A stretch of 64,000 nt of DNA. Origin: Streptomyces canus (GTDB taxonomy: Bacteria > Actinomycetota > Actinomycetes > Streptomycetales > Streptomycetaceae). The position numbers and the translations under genes are program-made. The stretch lies in NCBI RefSeq assembly GCF_001514145.1, contig NZ_KQ948664.1:54523-118522 (forward strand), written 5' to 3'. Position 1 is the stretch's first letter; each line of letters starts with the position of its first letter. Positions 21,863 through 32,394 of the stretch are shown here, in pieces. The notes beneath the pieces were generated by a model, which was not told where the DNA came from, made no database searches, and saw only the letters and a program-made list of their open reading frames with translations.

Positions 21863-24800
21863 GTGAGCAGCAGGCCATCCCGAGGCGCTGCTCGCCTCGC
21901 AGCCATACTCGACGCGCTTCCCGATGCGTTGGTGCTGGTCAACGCCAATGGGACCGTCGTCAACGCCAACACCATCGCGCTGGAGGCGTTCGAGGCGCCG
22001 GGCACCGCGCTGGTCGGGCGCGGGCTGCTCGATCTGCTGCCGCACTTCGACTCGCGGCTCATCCCGGGCTCCATGCGGCGGCCCGATCACATGGACCCGC
22101 GCGGGCGCACCAAGCCGACCCGGATGGTCGCCCGGCGGACCGACGGCACCGAGTTCCCCGTCGAGGTCACCAGCGCCAACCTGGAGAACGGCCAGCAGGC
22201 CTACGACGGTTACGGCTACAGCGGCGACGAGCTGCTCATGCTCGTCGTACGCGACCTCACCGGGACCGTGGACACCGAGGCAGAGCTGGCACGGTCGCAG
22301 CGGCAGACCGAGATGATCCTGCGGGCCGCCTCGGAGGGCGTCGTGGGGACCGACACAGACGGGCGGATCGTGCTCGTCAACCCGGCCGCCGCCCAGATAC
22401 TGGGTTACCGGGCCAGCGACCTCGGCGGCCGCGAGCTCCACGACCTCATCCTGCACTCCCGCGCCGACGGCACCCCCTTCCCGTACGAGGAGTCCCCCCT
22501 CGCCGACACCCTGCGCTCCGGGCGCAAGCACCGGGTGCGCGGACAGGTGCTGTGGTCGAAGAAGGACGAGAAGGTCCCGGTGGACCTGACGACCGCGCCG
22601 GTGCGCGACGGCGACCAGCTCGTCGGCGCCGTGCTCACCTTCACCGACCGGCGGCCCTACGACTCGCTCGCCGACGAGAAGACCGCCGCCGAGCAGGCCC
22701 ACGCGGCGGAGCTGGAGCGGCTCGAGGAGGAGCACGCCTCCGAACTCACCGCGCTGCGCCAGAAGCACATCACCGAACTGGAGGAGCTCCAGGAGCAGCA
22801 CGACGAGGAAGTCGCCTCCGGTGAGGAGCGGTACGCCGCGCTCGGGGAGCGCGAGAAGGACCGCTACGAGGCGCTCGCCGGGCGCCACGACCAGCTCCTC
22901 ACCCTGCTCGGCCGCTCCCTGCGCGGCCCCCTCGACGAACTGCGCCGCGAACTGTCCGCGCTCGCCGCCGACGACGCCGGCCAGCTGTGGCCCGAGGCCA
23001 ACCAGGTCCTGCACCACCTCTCGGCCGGCTACTCCCGCATCACCAACCTCATCGACAACGTCCTCGGCTACCAGCGCCTCGACGCCGGCACCGACGACAT
23101 CGTCCGTACGAACGTCATGCTCGACGCGGTCGTCGCCGCCGGTGTGGACGGCGCGGTCGAACTCATCGGGCCGGGGCGCGTCCAGTTCGCCGTGCACGCA
23201 CCGCCCATCGAGGCCGAGGTCGACGCCCAGCGCCTCGCGACCGCGCTCGCGCATCTCATCGCGGACGTGGCCGGGGTCGACGCGACCGGGAACTCTCCCG
23301 TGTCCGCGGGCGGTTACATGGACAACACGGTCGTGGTGGCGGCCGCGCAGCGCGGCGAGGGCGTACGGATCGAGGTGCGCGGGCCGTACGCCGGGGGAGA
23401 CCCGGTGCACGAGCCGATCGTGCGCGGGATCGTGCGCGCCCACGGCGGTGTGCTGCAGACGCACGAGGTGCCGGGCATGAGCGGCAGCGCGTACGTCCTC
23501 GAAGTGCCCATCGGCGGTGGGGCAGGGGCTGTCGCGGCTCCCGGTCCGGCCGCGCTGGAGGCCGCCCCCGTGGAAACCGCCCCAGTGGAGACCGCCCCTG
23601 CCGAGGGCGGCGGGCGGCGGCGGGCACGGCGTTCCTCCACCGACTCCTTCCTGGACGCCGACGTCCCGGCCGAGACCGACGAATCCGTGGCGCCCACCGG
23701 GCGGCGCAGGCGGCGGGCCGAGGCCGAACGGGAGCAGCCCGTGTCCGTACCGGCGCAGGCCTCCGGCGACGACGGGGACGGCTCCGGGGGTACCGGTCGG
23801 CGCCGTGCTCGGCCCGCCGAGGCCGGTGTGTCCGAGGGTGCCGTGGTGATGGCCGGCGAGCACGGCGCCGGGTCCGCCGCCGCGGGTACCGGTCTCGGCG
23901 GGACCGTGCCGCCGCAGGGCGTGCCGGTGCCGGCCGGGCGTCGGGCGCTGAACGACGGCGGCGAACAGCACGCGCTGCCGGCGGCGTTGCCCGCGGGCGG
24001 CTCCGCCGAACCGGGCCAGGCGCAGGCGGAGCTCCAGGTCGCCGGGCAGGGTTCCTCCGGCACGGGCACCCCGCAGCAGGACGGGCGTCGACGGCGCGCC
24101 CTCGCCGCCGCGTCGGAGCGCGCGGCCGCGCAGGAAGCGGCCCCCCGCGCGGTGTTCGCCCTCCCGCCCGCCGAGGCGGACCGACCGTCCGACGAGGCGG
24201 CCGCGGCGGGACTGACGCCGGTGCAGGGACAGGGACAGACGCCGGCGCCGGGGTCGGGGCAGATTCCGGGCCAGGTTCAGATCCCGGGGCAGGCGCAGGC
24301 CCACAGCCAGGGTCAGATGCCGAACCAGGTCGCAGAACCCGCTCACCTCGCCGGCCAGGGCATGGGGCAGCTCCCGGGCCAGATGCAGGTACCCGGGCAG
24401 ATCCAGGCGCCGGGGCAGGCACAGGGACAGACGACAGGGCCGGCGTCGGGGCAGATTCCGGGCCAGGCTCAGATCCCGGGGCAGGCGCAGGCCCACAGCC
24501 AGGGTCAGGTGCCGAACCAGGTCGCAGGCCCGGCTCAGGTCGCAGCCCCCGCTCACCTGCCGGGCCAGGGCATGGGGCAGCTCGCGGACCAGACGAAGGT
24601 ACCTGGGCAAAGCCAGGTGCCCGGCCAGATCCATGGACCGGGTCAGGCACAGGTCCCCGGGCAAGTTCAGGCCCCGGGTCAGACTCAGGTCCCCGGCCAA
24701 GGTCAGGCCCCGGGCTCGGCACCACTCCCGGGTCAGGTACAGGTACCCGGGCAGATCCAGGCACCGGGGCAGGCTCAGATCCCGGGTCAGATGCAGCACC

Positions 24801-26611
24801 CCGGACAGACCCAGGCCCCCGTTTCGCCGGCCGCTCCCCTCCCCTCCCCCGTCCCGGCCAACGGTCTCGCCCAGGCCCCCGGTCACGCCGTCCCCGCCGA
24901 CGACGGTCGGCACGACGCCGTGCCGCACGACCAGGCCGACGACCACACCCCGCCGCAGCCGCACCCCACCAACGCGCCGACGGGCCGTCGCCGACGGGCC
25001 GTGGCCCAGCCCGCCGAGGCGCCCGGACAGGGTGTCCAAGCAGCCGCCCCGGGCGCGGTGCCGTCGGCCCAGTTCCCGGGTGTCCCCGTACAGAACGCGA
25101 CCGGACAGGTCGGCCTGGTTCCGCAGACCGCACCCGCCCCGGCGTCGCCCCTCCAGGCGGCCCCGGCCCAGCCCGGCCTCGCCCCCAACCAGCCCCTCCC
25201 CGCCGAGACACCTCAGCCCCAGGTCCCGGCACCGGACCAGTCGCAGGCCACGCCCGCTCCCCAACCGTGGCCCACCAGCCACGACGCCGCCGGCGCCGCC
25301 ACACCCGTACCGGCGAACGGCGCCGCCACCGCCGTACCCCCGAACCAGCCCGCCCCCCAGCCGGCGCAGGCCCCCGAAGCCGGTCAGGCCACTCCGCCGC
25401 CCGGGACGCCCCTGCAGGCCCGGGTCGCGCAGCCGCTGCCCGCCGAAGCCGCGGCCGCACCCGTCGACCCGAACTCCACCCAGGGCCGGGCGATCAGCGT
25501 GCGCACCCTTGGTCAGGGGGTCCCGTTCACCCGGCAGGCGGCCCAGGTGCAGCAGCCGGGGACGGCCACGCCTCCCCCGCAGCAACCCGGCGGTTCGGGG
25601 CGGCGGCGCAAGCTCGGTACCCGGCCCGACCCCGCTGCCCCCGCGGCCCCGGACCAGGGGGCCCGTCCGCATCCGGCGGCCGAGCAGGTCGCAGCCGCAC
25701 CGGCGCAGACACCGCAGCCGTCGCTGGCCGGGCAGTCGCGGCTCGCGCACGCCACCGAGGCGGCCGGACGGTCGTACGCCATAGGGGCGCCCGACGAGAA
25801 CGCCGCCGAGGGACCCGAGCCGCTGGACGGTCCCGGCGGGGCCGTCGAGATCCCGCACACCCCCCGGCCGCAGCCGATGGACGACGAACTGCCCCCGGAG
25901 CCGCTGGACAATCCGCGGCGGCTGCTGGTGTGGCCCGCGCCGGACGTGACGACCCAGCAGGCGCTCAGCGACCGTGGGTACCGGCCGGTCATCGTGCAGT
26001 CGCGCGAGGAGGTCGACGCGCAGATCGCGGCGTTCCCCGCCGCGCTGTTCGTGGACCCGCTGACGGGGCCGATCACGCGGACCGCGCTCCAGTCGCTGCG
26101 GCAGGCGGCGGTGGCGTCCGAGGTGCCGATCATGGTGACCGCCGGGCTGGGGCAGGCTTCGCGGGAGGCGGCGTACGGCGCCGATCCCGCCGTACTGCTG
26201 AAGGCGCTGGCCCCGCGGGACAGCGAGCAGCACCCGCCGCGCGTGCTGCTGATCGAGGAGCACGCGGAGATCGCGCTGGCGCTGACCGCGACGCTGGAGC
26301 GGCGGGGGATGCAGGTGGCGCGGGCCGCGAGTGACACGGATGCCGTGACGCTCGCGGGGCAGCTCAGGCCGAACCTCGTGGTGATGGACCTCATGCAGGT
26401 GCACCGTCGGCGGGCCGGGATCGTGGACTGGCTGCGGGCGAACGGGCAGCTGAATCGCACCCCGTTGGTCGTGTACACCGCGGCCGTGGACCAGGCCGAT
26501 CTGCCTCGGCTGGCCTCCGGTGAGACGGTCCTGTTCCTCGCCGAACGGTCGACCAGCGCCGAGGTGCAGTCACGGATCGTGGACCTGCTGGCGCGGATCG
26601 GCACCAACTAG
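21863..26611 (+). CDS. giant PAS / degenerate histidine-kinase / receiver-like protein
   Basis: A 1582-aa cytosolic protein. Two PAS domains (about 10-135 and 140-265, the second with TEMILRAASEGVVGTDTDGR), a coiled coil (275-335), and a dimerisation/ATPase-like part (340-550) where GRSLRGPLDEL replaces SHELRTPL: the phospho-accepting His is absent, and no clear N or G boxes are visible. Residues about 780-990 are long Gly/Pro/Gln repeats (PGQ-x-Q-x-PGQ type). The C-terminus has two receiver-like domains (about 1350-1450 and 1458-1582); the last keeps an acidic pair IEEH, Asp in VVMDLM and Thr in VVYTAA but lacks the Lys. It looks like a signalling scaffold rather than an active kinase. Confidence 0.85.
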   Translation: MSSRPSRGAARLAAILDALPDALVLVNANGTVVNANTIALEAFEAPGTALVGRGLLDLLPHFDSRLIPGSMRRPDHMDPRGRTKPTRMVARRTDGTEFPVEVTSANLENGQQAYDGYGYSGDELLMLVVRDLTGTVDTEAELARSQRQTEMILRAASEGVVGTDTDGRIVLVNPAAAQILGYRASDLGGRELHDLILHSRADGTPFPYEESPLADTLRSGRKHRVRGQVLWSKKDEKVPVDLTTAPVRDGDQLVGAVLTFTDRRPYDSLADEKTAAEQAHAAELERLEEEHASELTALRQKHITELEELQEQHDEEVASGEERYAALGEREKDRYEALAGRHDQLLTLLGRSLRGPLDELRRELSALAADDAGQLWPEANQVLHHLSAGYSRITNLIDNVLGYQRLDAGTDDIVRTNVMLDAVVAAGVDGAVELIGPGRVQFAVHAPPIEAEVDAQRLATALAHLIADVAGVDATGNSPVSAGGYMDNTVVVAAAQRGEGVRIEVRGPYAGGDPVHEPIVRGIVRAHGGVLQTHEVPGMSGSAYVLEVPIGGGAGAVAAPGPAALEAAPVETAPVETAPAEGGGRRRARRSSTDSFLDADVPAETDESVAPTGRRRRRAEAEREQPVSVPAQASGDDGDGSGGTGRRRARPAEAGVSEGAVVMAGEHGAGSAAAGTGLGGTVPPQGVPVPAGRRALNDGGEQHALPAALPAGGSAEPGQAQAELQVAGQGSSGTGTPQQDGRRRRALAAASERAAAQEAAPRAVFALPPAEADRPSDEAAAAGLTPVQGQGQTPAPGSGQIPGQVQIPGQAQAHSQGQMPNQVAEPAHLAGQGMGQLPGQMQVPGQIQAPGQAQGQTTGPASGQIPGQAQIPGQAQAHSQGQVPNQVAGPAQVAAPAHLPGQGMGQLADQTKVPGQSQVPGQIHGPGQAQVPGQVQAPGQTQVPGQGQAPGSAPLPGQVQVPGQIQAPGQAQIPGQMQHPGQTQAPVSPAAPLPSPVPANGLAQAPGHAVPADDGRHDAVPHDQADDHTPPQPHPTNAPTGRRRRAVAQPAEAPGQGVQAAAPGAVPSAQFPGVPVQNATGQVGLVPQTAPAPASPLQAAPAQPGLAPNQPLPAETPQPQVPAPDQSQATPAPQPWPTSHDAAGAATPVPANGAATAVPPNQPAPQPAQAPEAGQATPPPGTPLQARVAQPLPAEAAAAPVDPNSTQGRAISVRTLGQGVPFTRQAAQVQQPGTATPPPQQPGGSGRRRKLGTRPDPAAPAAPDQGARPHPAAEQVAAAPAQTPQPSLAGQSRLAHATEAAGRSYAIGAPDENAAEGPEPLDGPGGAVEIPHTPRPQPMDDELPPEPLDNPRRLLVWPAPDVTTQQALSDRGYRPVIVQSREEVDAQIAAFPAALFVDPLTGPITRTALQSLRQAAVASEVPIMVTAGLGQASREAAYGADPAVLLKALAPRDSEQHPPRVLLIEEHAEIALALTATLERRGMQVARAASDTDAVTLAGQLRPNLVVMDLMQVHRRRAGIVDWLRANGQLNRTPLVVYTAAVDQADLPRLASGETVLFLAERSTSAEVQSRIVDLLARIGTN
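24220..24810 (+). repeat. in-gene GGxCAG-rich repeat region coding for Gln/Pro/Gly
   Basis: Imperfect repeats of about 12-24 bp around CCGGGCAGxxxCAG, including a longer duplicated block (24241-24330 and 24445-24535 share most positions). They code for PGQ/GQ/QAP repeats inside the PAS protein and keep the frame. Such tracts change length easily between strains. Confidence 0.8.
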
Positions 26612-26629
26612 GGCCGTTCGCCGTTGTTG

Positions 26630-26678
26630 TACGGGGAAGCAGGACCCCTGGTCCGGCTGCAGGGCCCTGCTCCCCGTA
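26630..26678. terminator. bidirectional terminator between convergent genes
   Basis: TACGGGGAAGCAGG pairs with CCCTGCTCCCCGTA across about 20 nt, in the 79-bp gap between the PAS protein stop and the acyl-CoA synthetase stop. Confidence 0.7.
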
Positions 26679-26690
26679 CCCCTCGCTGTC

Positions 26691-28349
<1,659 letters not shown>

Positions 28350-28407
28350 GGCGTCCTCCCGGGGCGACATTGCCTACGCGGTAGTAAGGGTTGCGCCGAT
28401 TCTGCGC

Positions 28408-28425
28408 ACATACCGCTCGGTATGT
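28408..28425. promoter_or_regulatory. palindromic operator (TetR type) upstream of the acyl-CoA synthetase
   Basis: ACATACCGCTCGGTATGT: perfect 8-bp arms with a 2-bp centre, 59 bp before the start codon. TetR repressors of fatty-acid genes often bind TACCG-nn-CGGTA sites; the repressor gene is not in this window. Confidence 0.7.
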
Positions 28426-28491
28426 CACTAGAGCCGGGCGATCGATCACGTCACGATGCCCTCACAACGGCCGACCGTCACTCACGGTTCC

Positions 28492-29049
28492 CTACCGGGC
28501 GAGCACCAGCTCGGGGTCCTCGCGGAGCTTGCCGAGCGCCCTGGACACCGCCGACTTCACGGTCCCGACCGAGACCCCGAGCACCTCGGCGGTCTGCACC
28601 TCGCTGAGGTCCTCGTAATACCTGAGGACGACCATCGCCCGCTGCCGCGCCGGCAGCTTCATGATCGCCCGCCACATCGCGTCGTGCAGCGCCTGCTGCT
28701 CGGCGGGGTCGTCGTCGCCGGGCACCGGGTCGGGCTCGGGGATCTCGTCGGTCGCGAACTCGTCGACCTTGCGCTTGCGCCACTGCGAGGTGCGCGTGTT
28801 CAGCAGGGCGCGGCGGACGTAGCCGTCGAGGGCACGGTGGTCCTCGATGCGCTCCCAGGCGACATAGGTCTTGGTCAGGGCGGTCTGCAGCAGGTCCTCC
28901 GCGTCGCTCGGGTTCGCGGTCAGCGACCGGGCGGTACGCAGCAGCACCGGCTGGCGTGCCTTCACGTACGAGGCGAACGAGGGGTACGCGAGGGTCTGCG
29001 TCGCCGGTACGGCGGCCTTCGAAGCACTGGTGCAGACGGGTGTGGTCAT
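28492..29049 (-). CDS. ECF sigma factor, SigE-family
   Basis: A 185-aa two-domain sigma factor. Region 2 (about residues 25-90) contains ANPSDAEDLLQTALTKTYVA and region 4 (about 125-178) contains LPARQRAMVVLRYYEDLSEV with the HTH QTAEVLGVSVGTVKSAVSRA. This is the actinobacterial SigE-type (small ECF) subgroup. No anti-sigma factor gene is adjacent, so control is probably transcriptional or by a distant partner. The next genes on both sides are lipid-metabolism genes on the same strand, but they have their own operators. Confidence 0.88.
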   Translation of the reverse strand: MTTPVCTSASKAAVPATQTLAYPSFASYVKARQPVLLRTARSLTANPSDAEDLLQTALTKTYVAWERIEDHRALDGYVRRALLNTRTSQWRKRKVDEFATDEIPEPDPVPGDDDPAEQQALHDAMWRAIMKLPARQRAMVVLRYYEDLSEVQTAEVLGVSVGTVKSAVSRALGKLREDPELVLAR

Positions 29050-29195
29050 GGCTCCACGCTAGATTCGCGACCACCCCCCGCTCATCGGCCACAGGTCCCG
29101 AAGACGACTCCCCCTCAGGTTGTAGAGGTGGGGCTGACTGCACCTCCTGAAGGTGGACGAGGGGGGCGCATCTACTGCGGGATCACCCCTGGGGG

Positions 29196-30362
29196 CTACC
29201 CGTCCGAGGCGAGCACCAGCCCGGACGTGGGTACCCCTGTCCCGGCCGTCACGAGCACGCGCTCCGCCTCCGGCACCTGGTTCACGGCCGTCCCCCGCAG
29301 TTGGCGTACGGCTTCCGCGATGCCGTTCATGCCGTGGAGGTAGGCCTCGCCCAGTTGGCCGCCGTGGGTGTTGAGGGGGAGCTCGGCCCGGCGTACGAAG
29401 TCCGCGGCCTCGCCCCGGGCACAGAAGCCGAACTCCTCCAGCTGCATCAGGACGAACGGGGTGAAGTGGTCGTACAGGATCGCCACGTCGATGTCCTGGG
29501 GACTCAGGCCGGAGGTGCGCCACAGCTGGCGGGCGACGACGTTCATCTCGGGGAGGCCGGTGAGGTCGTCGCGGTAGAAGCTGGTCATCTGTTCCTGGGC
29601 GCGGCCCGCGCCCTGGGCGGCGGCCGCGATCACGGCGGGCCGGCGGGGGAGGGCACGCGCGCGTGCCAGGGATGTGACGACGATCGCCTGGCCGCCGTCG
29701 GTCTCCTGGCAGCAGTCCAGGAGCCTGAGCGGCTCGACGATCCAGCGGGAGGCCGCGTGGTCGGCGAGGGTGATGGGGCGGCCGTGGAACCAGGCGGCCG
29801 GGTTGGTGGCCGCGTACGCGCGGTCGGTCACCGCCACATGACCGAAGGCCTCCGGGTCGAGGCCGTAGGTATGCAGATAGCGCTGGGCCGCCATCGCCAC
29901 CCAGGAGGCCGGGGTGAGCAGGCCGAAGGGGAGGGACCAGCCGAGGGCGACTCCCTCGGCGGAGGGTTCGCGGTGCTGGACGCCGGAGCCGAAGCGGCGG
30001 CCGGAACGTTCGTTGAAGGCGCGGTAGCAGACCACGACCTCGGCCACGCCCGCGGCGATCGCGAGTGCCGCCTGCTGGACGGTCGCACAGGCCGCGCCGC
30101 CGCCGTAGTGGACGCGGGAGAAGAAGGACAGCTCGCCGATCCCGCAGGCCTGGGCCACGGTGATCTCCGGGCTGGTGTCCATCGTGAACGTGACCATGCC
30201 GTCCACGTCGGCCGCCGTGAGCCCCGCGTCGTCGAGCGCCGCGCGGACCGCCTCGGCGGCCAGGCGCAGTTCGCTGCGGCCGGAGTCCTTGGAGAACTCG
30301 GTGGCCCCGATCCCGGCGATCGCGGCCCGGCCTCCGAGCGCGTCACGCGCGCGTGCGGTCAT
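29196..30362 (-). CDS. thiolase-fold lipid-transfer protein (Ltp2-like aldolase)
   Basis: A 388-aa thiolase-superfamily protein. Starts ARDALGGRAAIAGIGATEFS; the substrate loop HYGGGAACATVQQAALAIA holds the usual Gly-rich turn; DCCQETDGGQAIVV and NTHGGQLGEAYLHGMNGIAE are the conserved C-terminal motifs with the GGQ and catalytic-region His. This is the Ltp2 type, which in actinobacteria performs retro-aldol cleavage of the steroid C17 side chain with the DUF35 protein. It follows the MaoC gene with an ATGA overlap, the third gene of a three-gene operon. Confidence 0.85.
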   Translation of the reverse strand: MTARARDALGGRAAIAGIGATEFSKDSGRSELRLAAEAVRAALDDAGLTAADVDGMVTFTMDTSPEITVAQACGIGELSFFSRVHYGGGAACATVQQAALAIAAGVAEVVVCYRAFNERSGRRFGSGVQHREPSAEGVALGWSLPFGLLTPASWVAMAAQRYLHTYGLDPEAFGHVAVTDRAYAATNPAAWFHGRPITLADHAASRWIVEPLRLLDCCQETDGGQAIVVTSLARARALPRRPAVIAAAAQGAGRAQEQMTSFYRDDLTGLPEMNVVARQLWRTSGLSPQDIDVAILYDHFTPFVLMQLEEFGFCARGEAADFVRRAELPLNTHGGQLGEAYLHGMNGIAEAVRQLRGTAVNQVPEAERVLVTAGTGVPTSGLVLASDG

Positions 30363-30748
30363 TCGGCGTCCCTCATCGAGAAGGTGACCGTCCCGGTCAC
30401 ATGGTTGCCGATGCCGTTGGTCCCCACGATCCGGACGGTGGCGCTGGTGTCTTCGAGAGCTTCTATGGTTCCGGTCAACACCATCGTGTCCCCCGGGTAG
30501 TTGGGCGCTCCCAGCCTGATGGCCACCTTTCTGAGCACGGTCCGTGGTCCGAAGTGGTCGGTGATGTAGCGGCCCACCAGGCCGTTCGTCGTGAGGATGT
30601 TCATGAAGATGTCCGGGGAGCCCTTCTGCCGGGCCAGTTCCGGGTCGTGGTGCACGTCCTGGTAGTCCCGGGAGGCGATCGCGCCCGCGACGATGAGCGT
30701 GCGAGTGATCGGGATCTCGAGGGGTGGCAGCTCGTCGCCCTTTCTCAT
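30359..30748 (-). CDS. MaoC-like enoyl-CoA hydratase subunit (ChsH1-like)
   Basis: A 129-aa hot-dog-fold protein: TRTLIVAGAIASRDYQDVHHDPELA contains the hydratase motif with catalytic Asp and His (D-x2-H-H-D), read in two parts. At this length it is a single hot dog that needs a partner; the preceding gene codes for a FAS1-like dehydratase domain fused to DUF35, exactly as ChsH1 pairs with ChsH2. The pair hydrates a 3-ring or 4-ring steroid-type enoyl-CoA or a similar bulky acyl-CoA. ATGA overlaps with genes on both sides. Confidence 0.85.
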   Translation of the reverse strand: MRKGDELPPLEIPITRTLIVAGAIASRDYQDVHHDPELARQKGSPDIFMNILTTNGLVGRYITDHFGPRTVLRKVAIRLGAPNYPGDTMVLTGTIEALEDTSATVRIVGTNGIGNHVTGTVTFSMRDAE

Positions 30749-31881
30749 ACGGCGGCCTCCTCGGCGGCGGCGCGGAAGACGGGCAGGGTGAGATCACCGT
30801 CGTACGTCCGGAAGACGAGCCGCACCGGCATCCCGATCCGCACCTTGTCGTACGGCGTCCCGACCACGTTGCTGATCATCCGCACGCCCTCCGCGAGTTC
30901 GACGAGCACGACGGCGTAGGGAGGGTCGAAGGCCGGGAAGGGCGGGTGGTGCATGACGACGTACGAGTGGACGGTCCCCTCGCCGCTCGCCTCGACCGTG
31001 TCCCAGTCGGGGCCGCCGCAGTGGGCGCAGCCCGGGAGCCAGGGGAAGCGGAGGGTCGCGCAGGAGGTGCAGCGCTGCAGGAGGAGTCGGTGCTGTTCGA
31101 CGCCTTCCCAGAAGCCGGCGTTGTCGCGGTTGACGACGGGGCGGGGGCGTTGGGGCCGGGCGGGGGGCTTCTTCCGTTGTGCGGGCGCGTACTTCAGGAT
31201 GCGGAAGCGATGGGTGCCGACGAGGGTCTCGCCCACGCGGACGTCGGTGCGGGTCGTGACGAAGTGGCCGGTGCCGAGCTTGGTGGTCTTGCGGTCCGAG
31301 ACCGACTCGATGACGGTGTCGAAGGTGATCCGGTCACCGGGGCGCAGGGGCTGGAGATACTCCTGCTCGCAGTCGGTGGCGACGACCGAGGTGCAGCCCG
31401 ACTCGTCGAGGAGCGCGAGGAGTTCGTCGTACGCCGATGACCTGCCCGTGTGCCCGGTCAGCCCACCCATCGTCCAGGCCTGGAGCATGGTGGGCGGAGC
31501 GACGGCGCCGGGGCCGGTGTAGACCGGGTTGGCATCGCCCAGGGCTTCGCACCAGTGCCGGATCATGGGCAGATTGACGGGGTCCTTGCCAACCCCGGCA
31601 ACGGCGGCGGGGTGCCCTTCGTAGGCCTTGAGCCGGGTCAGCAGGTCGTCTGGCGGGTGGTGGGCGTGGGGCCGGGGCGTCTGGTGGTCCGTGTCGCCGG
31701 CCAACGGCCGAACTGCCGGGCCGCCCGTGTCGCCGGACTGCGGCCGTGCCGCCACGGCGTCAGGGTCCCGGGGACCCGGGGCCGTCGAGTCGTTCGCACC
31801 GTGAGGCTTCGGCCGGGCCGCAGAGTCGTCCGGATCGTAGAAGTCCGGACGAGGCGGCGGAGTGTCCGGATCGTCGCCCAT
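30745..31881 (-). CDS. FAS1-like dehydratase / DUF35 OB-fold fusion (ChsH2-like)
   Basis: A 378-aa protein. Residues 1-80 are a low-complexity Asp/Pro/Arg-rich extension (PPPRPDFYDPDDSAARPKP and so on) not needed for the fold. About 85-235 is a MaoC-N hot dog (KDPVNLPMIRHWCEALGDAN, PPTMLQAWTMGG). About 255-378 is a DUF35 domain with a zinc ribbon CTSCATLRFPWLPGCAHCG and the OB-fold GTVHSYVVMHHPPFPAFDPP. In cholesterol-degrading actinobacteria the same fusion forms the hydratase with ChsH1 and activates Ltp2; all three are here in order. The unusual long N-terminus raises the chance of a start further downstream. Confidence 0.85.
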   Translation of the reverse strand: MGDDPDTPPPRPDFYDPDDSAARPKPHGANDSTAPGPRDPDAVAARPQSGDTGGPAVRPLAGDTDHQTPRPHAHHPPDDLLTRLKAYEGHPAAVAGVGKDPVNLPMIRHWCEALGDANPVYTGPGAVAPPTMLQAWTMGGLTGHTGRSSAYDELLALLDESGCTSVVATDCEQEYLQPLRPGDRITFDTVIESVSDRKTTKLGTGHFVTTRTDVRVGETLVGTHRFRILKYAPAQRKKPPARPQRPRPVVNRDNAGFWEGVEQHRLLLQRCTSCATLRFPWLPGCAHCGGPDWDTVEASGEGTVHSYVVMHHPPFPAFDPPYAVVLVELAEGVRMISNVVGTPYDKVRIGMPVRLVFRTYDGDLTLPVFRAAAEEAAV

Positions 31882-31910
31882 GACGACAACCTCCTTGTCC
31901 GCAAGATTTC

Positions 31911-31925
31911 CTGACTGTCCGTCAG
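31911..31925. promoter_or_regulatory. palindromic operator upstream of the ChsH2-like operon
   Basis: CTGACTGTCCGTCAG, with TGAC/GTCA-type arms, about 30 bp upstream of the first start codon. TetR-family repressors of lipid-catabolic genes bind sites of this kind. Confidence 0.55.
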
Positions 31926-32079
31926 ATCCAGTGCGGTGTCAAGACCGATGCCGCGCACGCGAACACGCCTGCGCGGCGGCGCCGAAGCACCGCCGCGCGG
32001 ACGTGTCCCACCCTGTGAAGCCCACCCCATGAAGCCCCCCCCGAGAAGTCCCCCGTCGAGGCCCGTCAGCCCTCGCGCA

Positions 32080-32394
32080 TCACCACCACAGCGGGGTGAA
32101 GTTGACGGTTGTGTTGTTGTTCCCCTGGTTGACGGCCGTGAACGCGGAGCCCTTGACCTGCGCCGTGTTGCTCTGGGCCGAGGCACCGGAGCCGACGGCG
32201 TTCTGCTGCGTGGTCGACGAGTTGCCGTTGTTGTCGTGCCCGACACCGCTGCCCACGATGCTCGCGACACCCGCGTTCGATCCGTTGTCCGCGAAGCCGC
32301 CGTTGTCCGCCGCCGCGACGCCGGTGAAGAGTGCGGCGGCGAGCGGCAGCGCGGAGACGGCGGCGATGACGCGGGCGGTACGGATGCTTGCCAT
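32080..32394 (-). CDS. secreted Asn/Gly/Ser-rich small protein
   Basis: A 104-aa precursor. Clear signal peptide (ARVIAAVSALPLAAALFTGV, cleavage after AAA), then a 75-aa mature peptide rich in Asn, Gly, Ser and Thr (DNGGFADNGSNAG, HDNNGNSSTTQQN, QGNNNTTVNFTPLWW) with no Cys. The alternating polar repeats are reminiscent of surface-assembling, amyloid-prone proteins, but it is neither a chaplin (no chaplin motif) nor a rodlin by sequence. Strong ribosome-binding site (CTGGAGGAAA). A 347-bp gap upstream gives room for regulated promoters. Confidence 0.75.
   Translation of the reverse strand: MASIRTARVIAAVSALPLAAALFTGVAAADNGGFADNGSNAGVASIVGSGVGHDNNGNSSTTQQNAVGSGASAQSNTAQVKGSAFTAVNQGNNNTTVNFTPLWW

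Noticed and set aside
24220..24810. Non-coding satellite or CRISPR-like repeats
   Set aside because: The repeats stay in frame and code for a PGQ-rich linker in a long protein; spacing is irregular.
21266..26404. A 1712-aa open frame on the minus strand opposite the PAS protein
   Set aside because: It has the Arg/Gly/Leu-rich look of an antisense shadow of a high-GC gene, no domain is visible, and the plus strand has clear PAS and receiver sequences.
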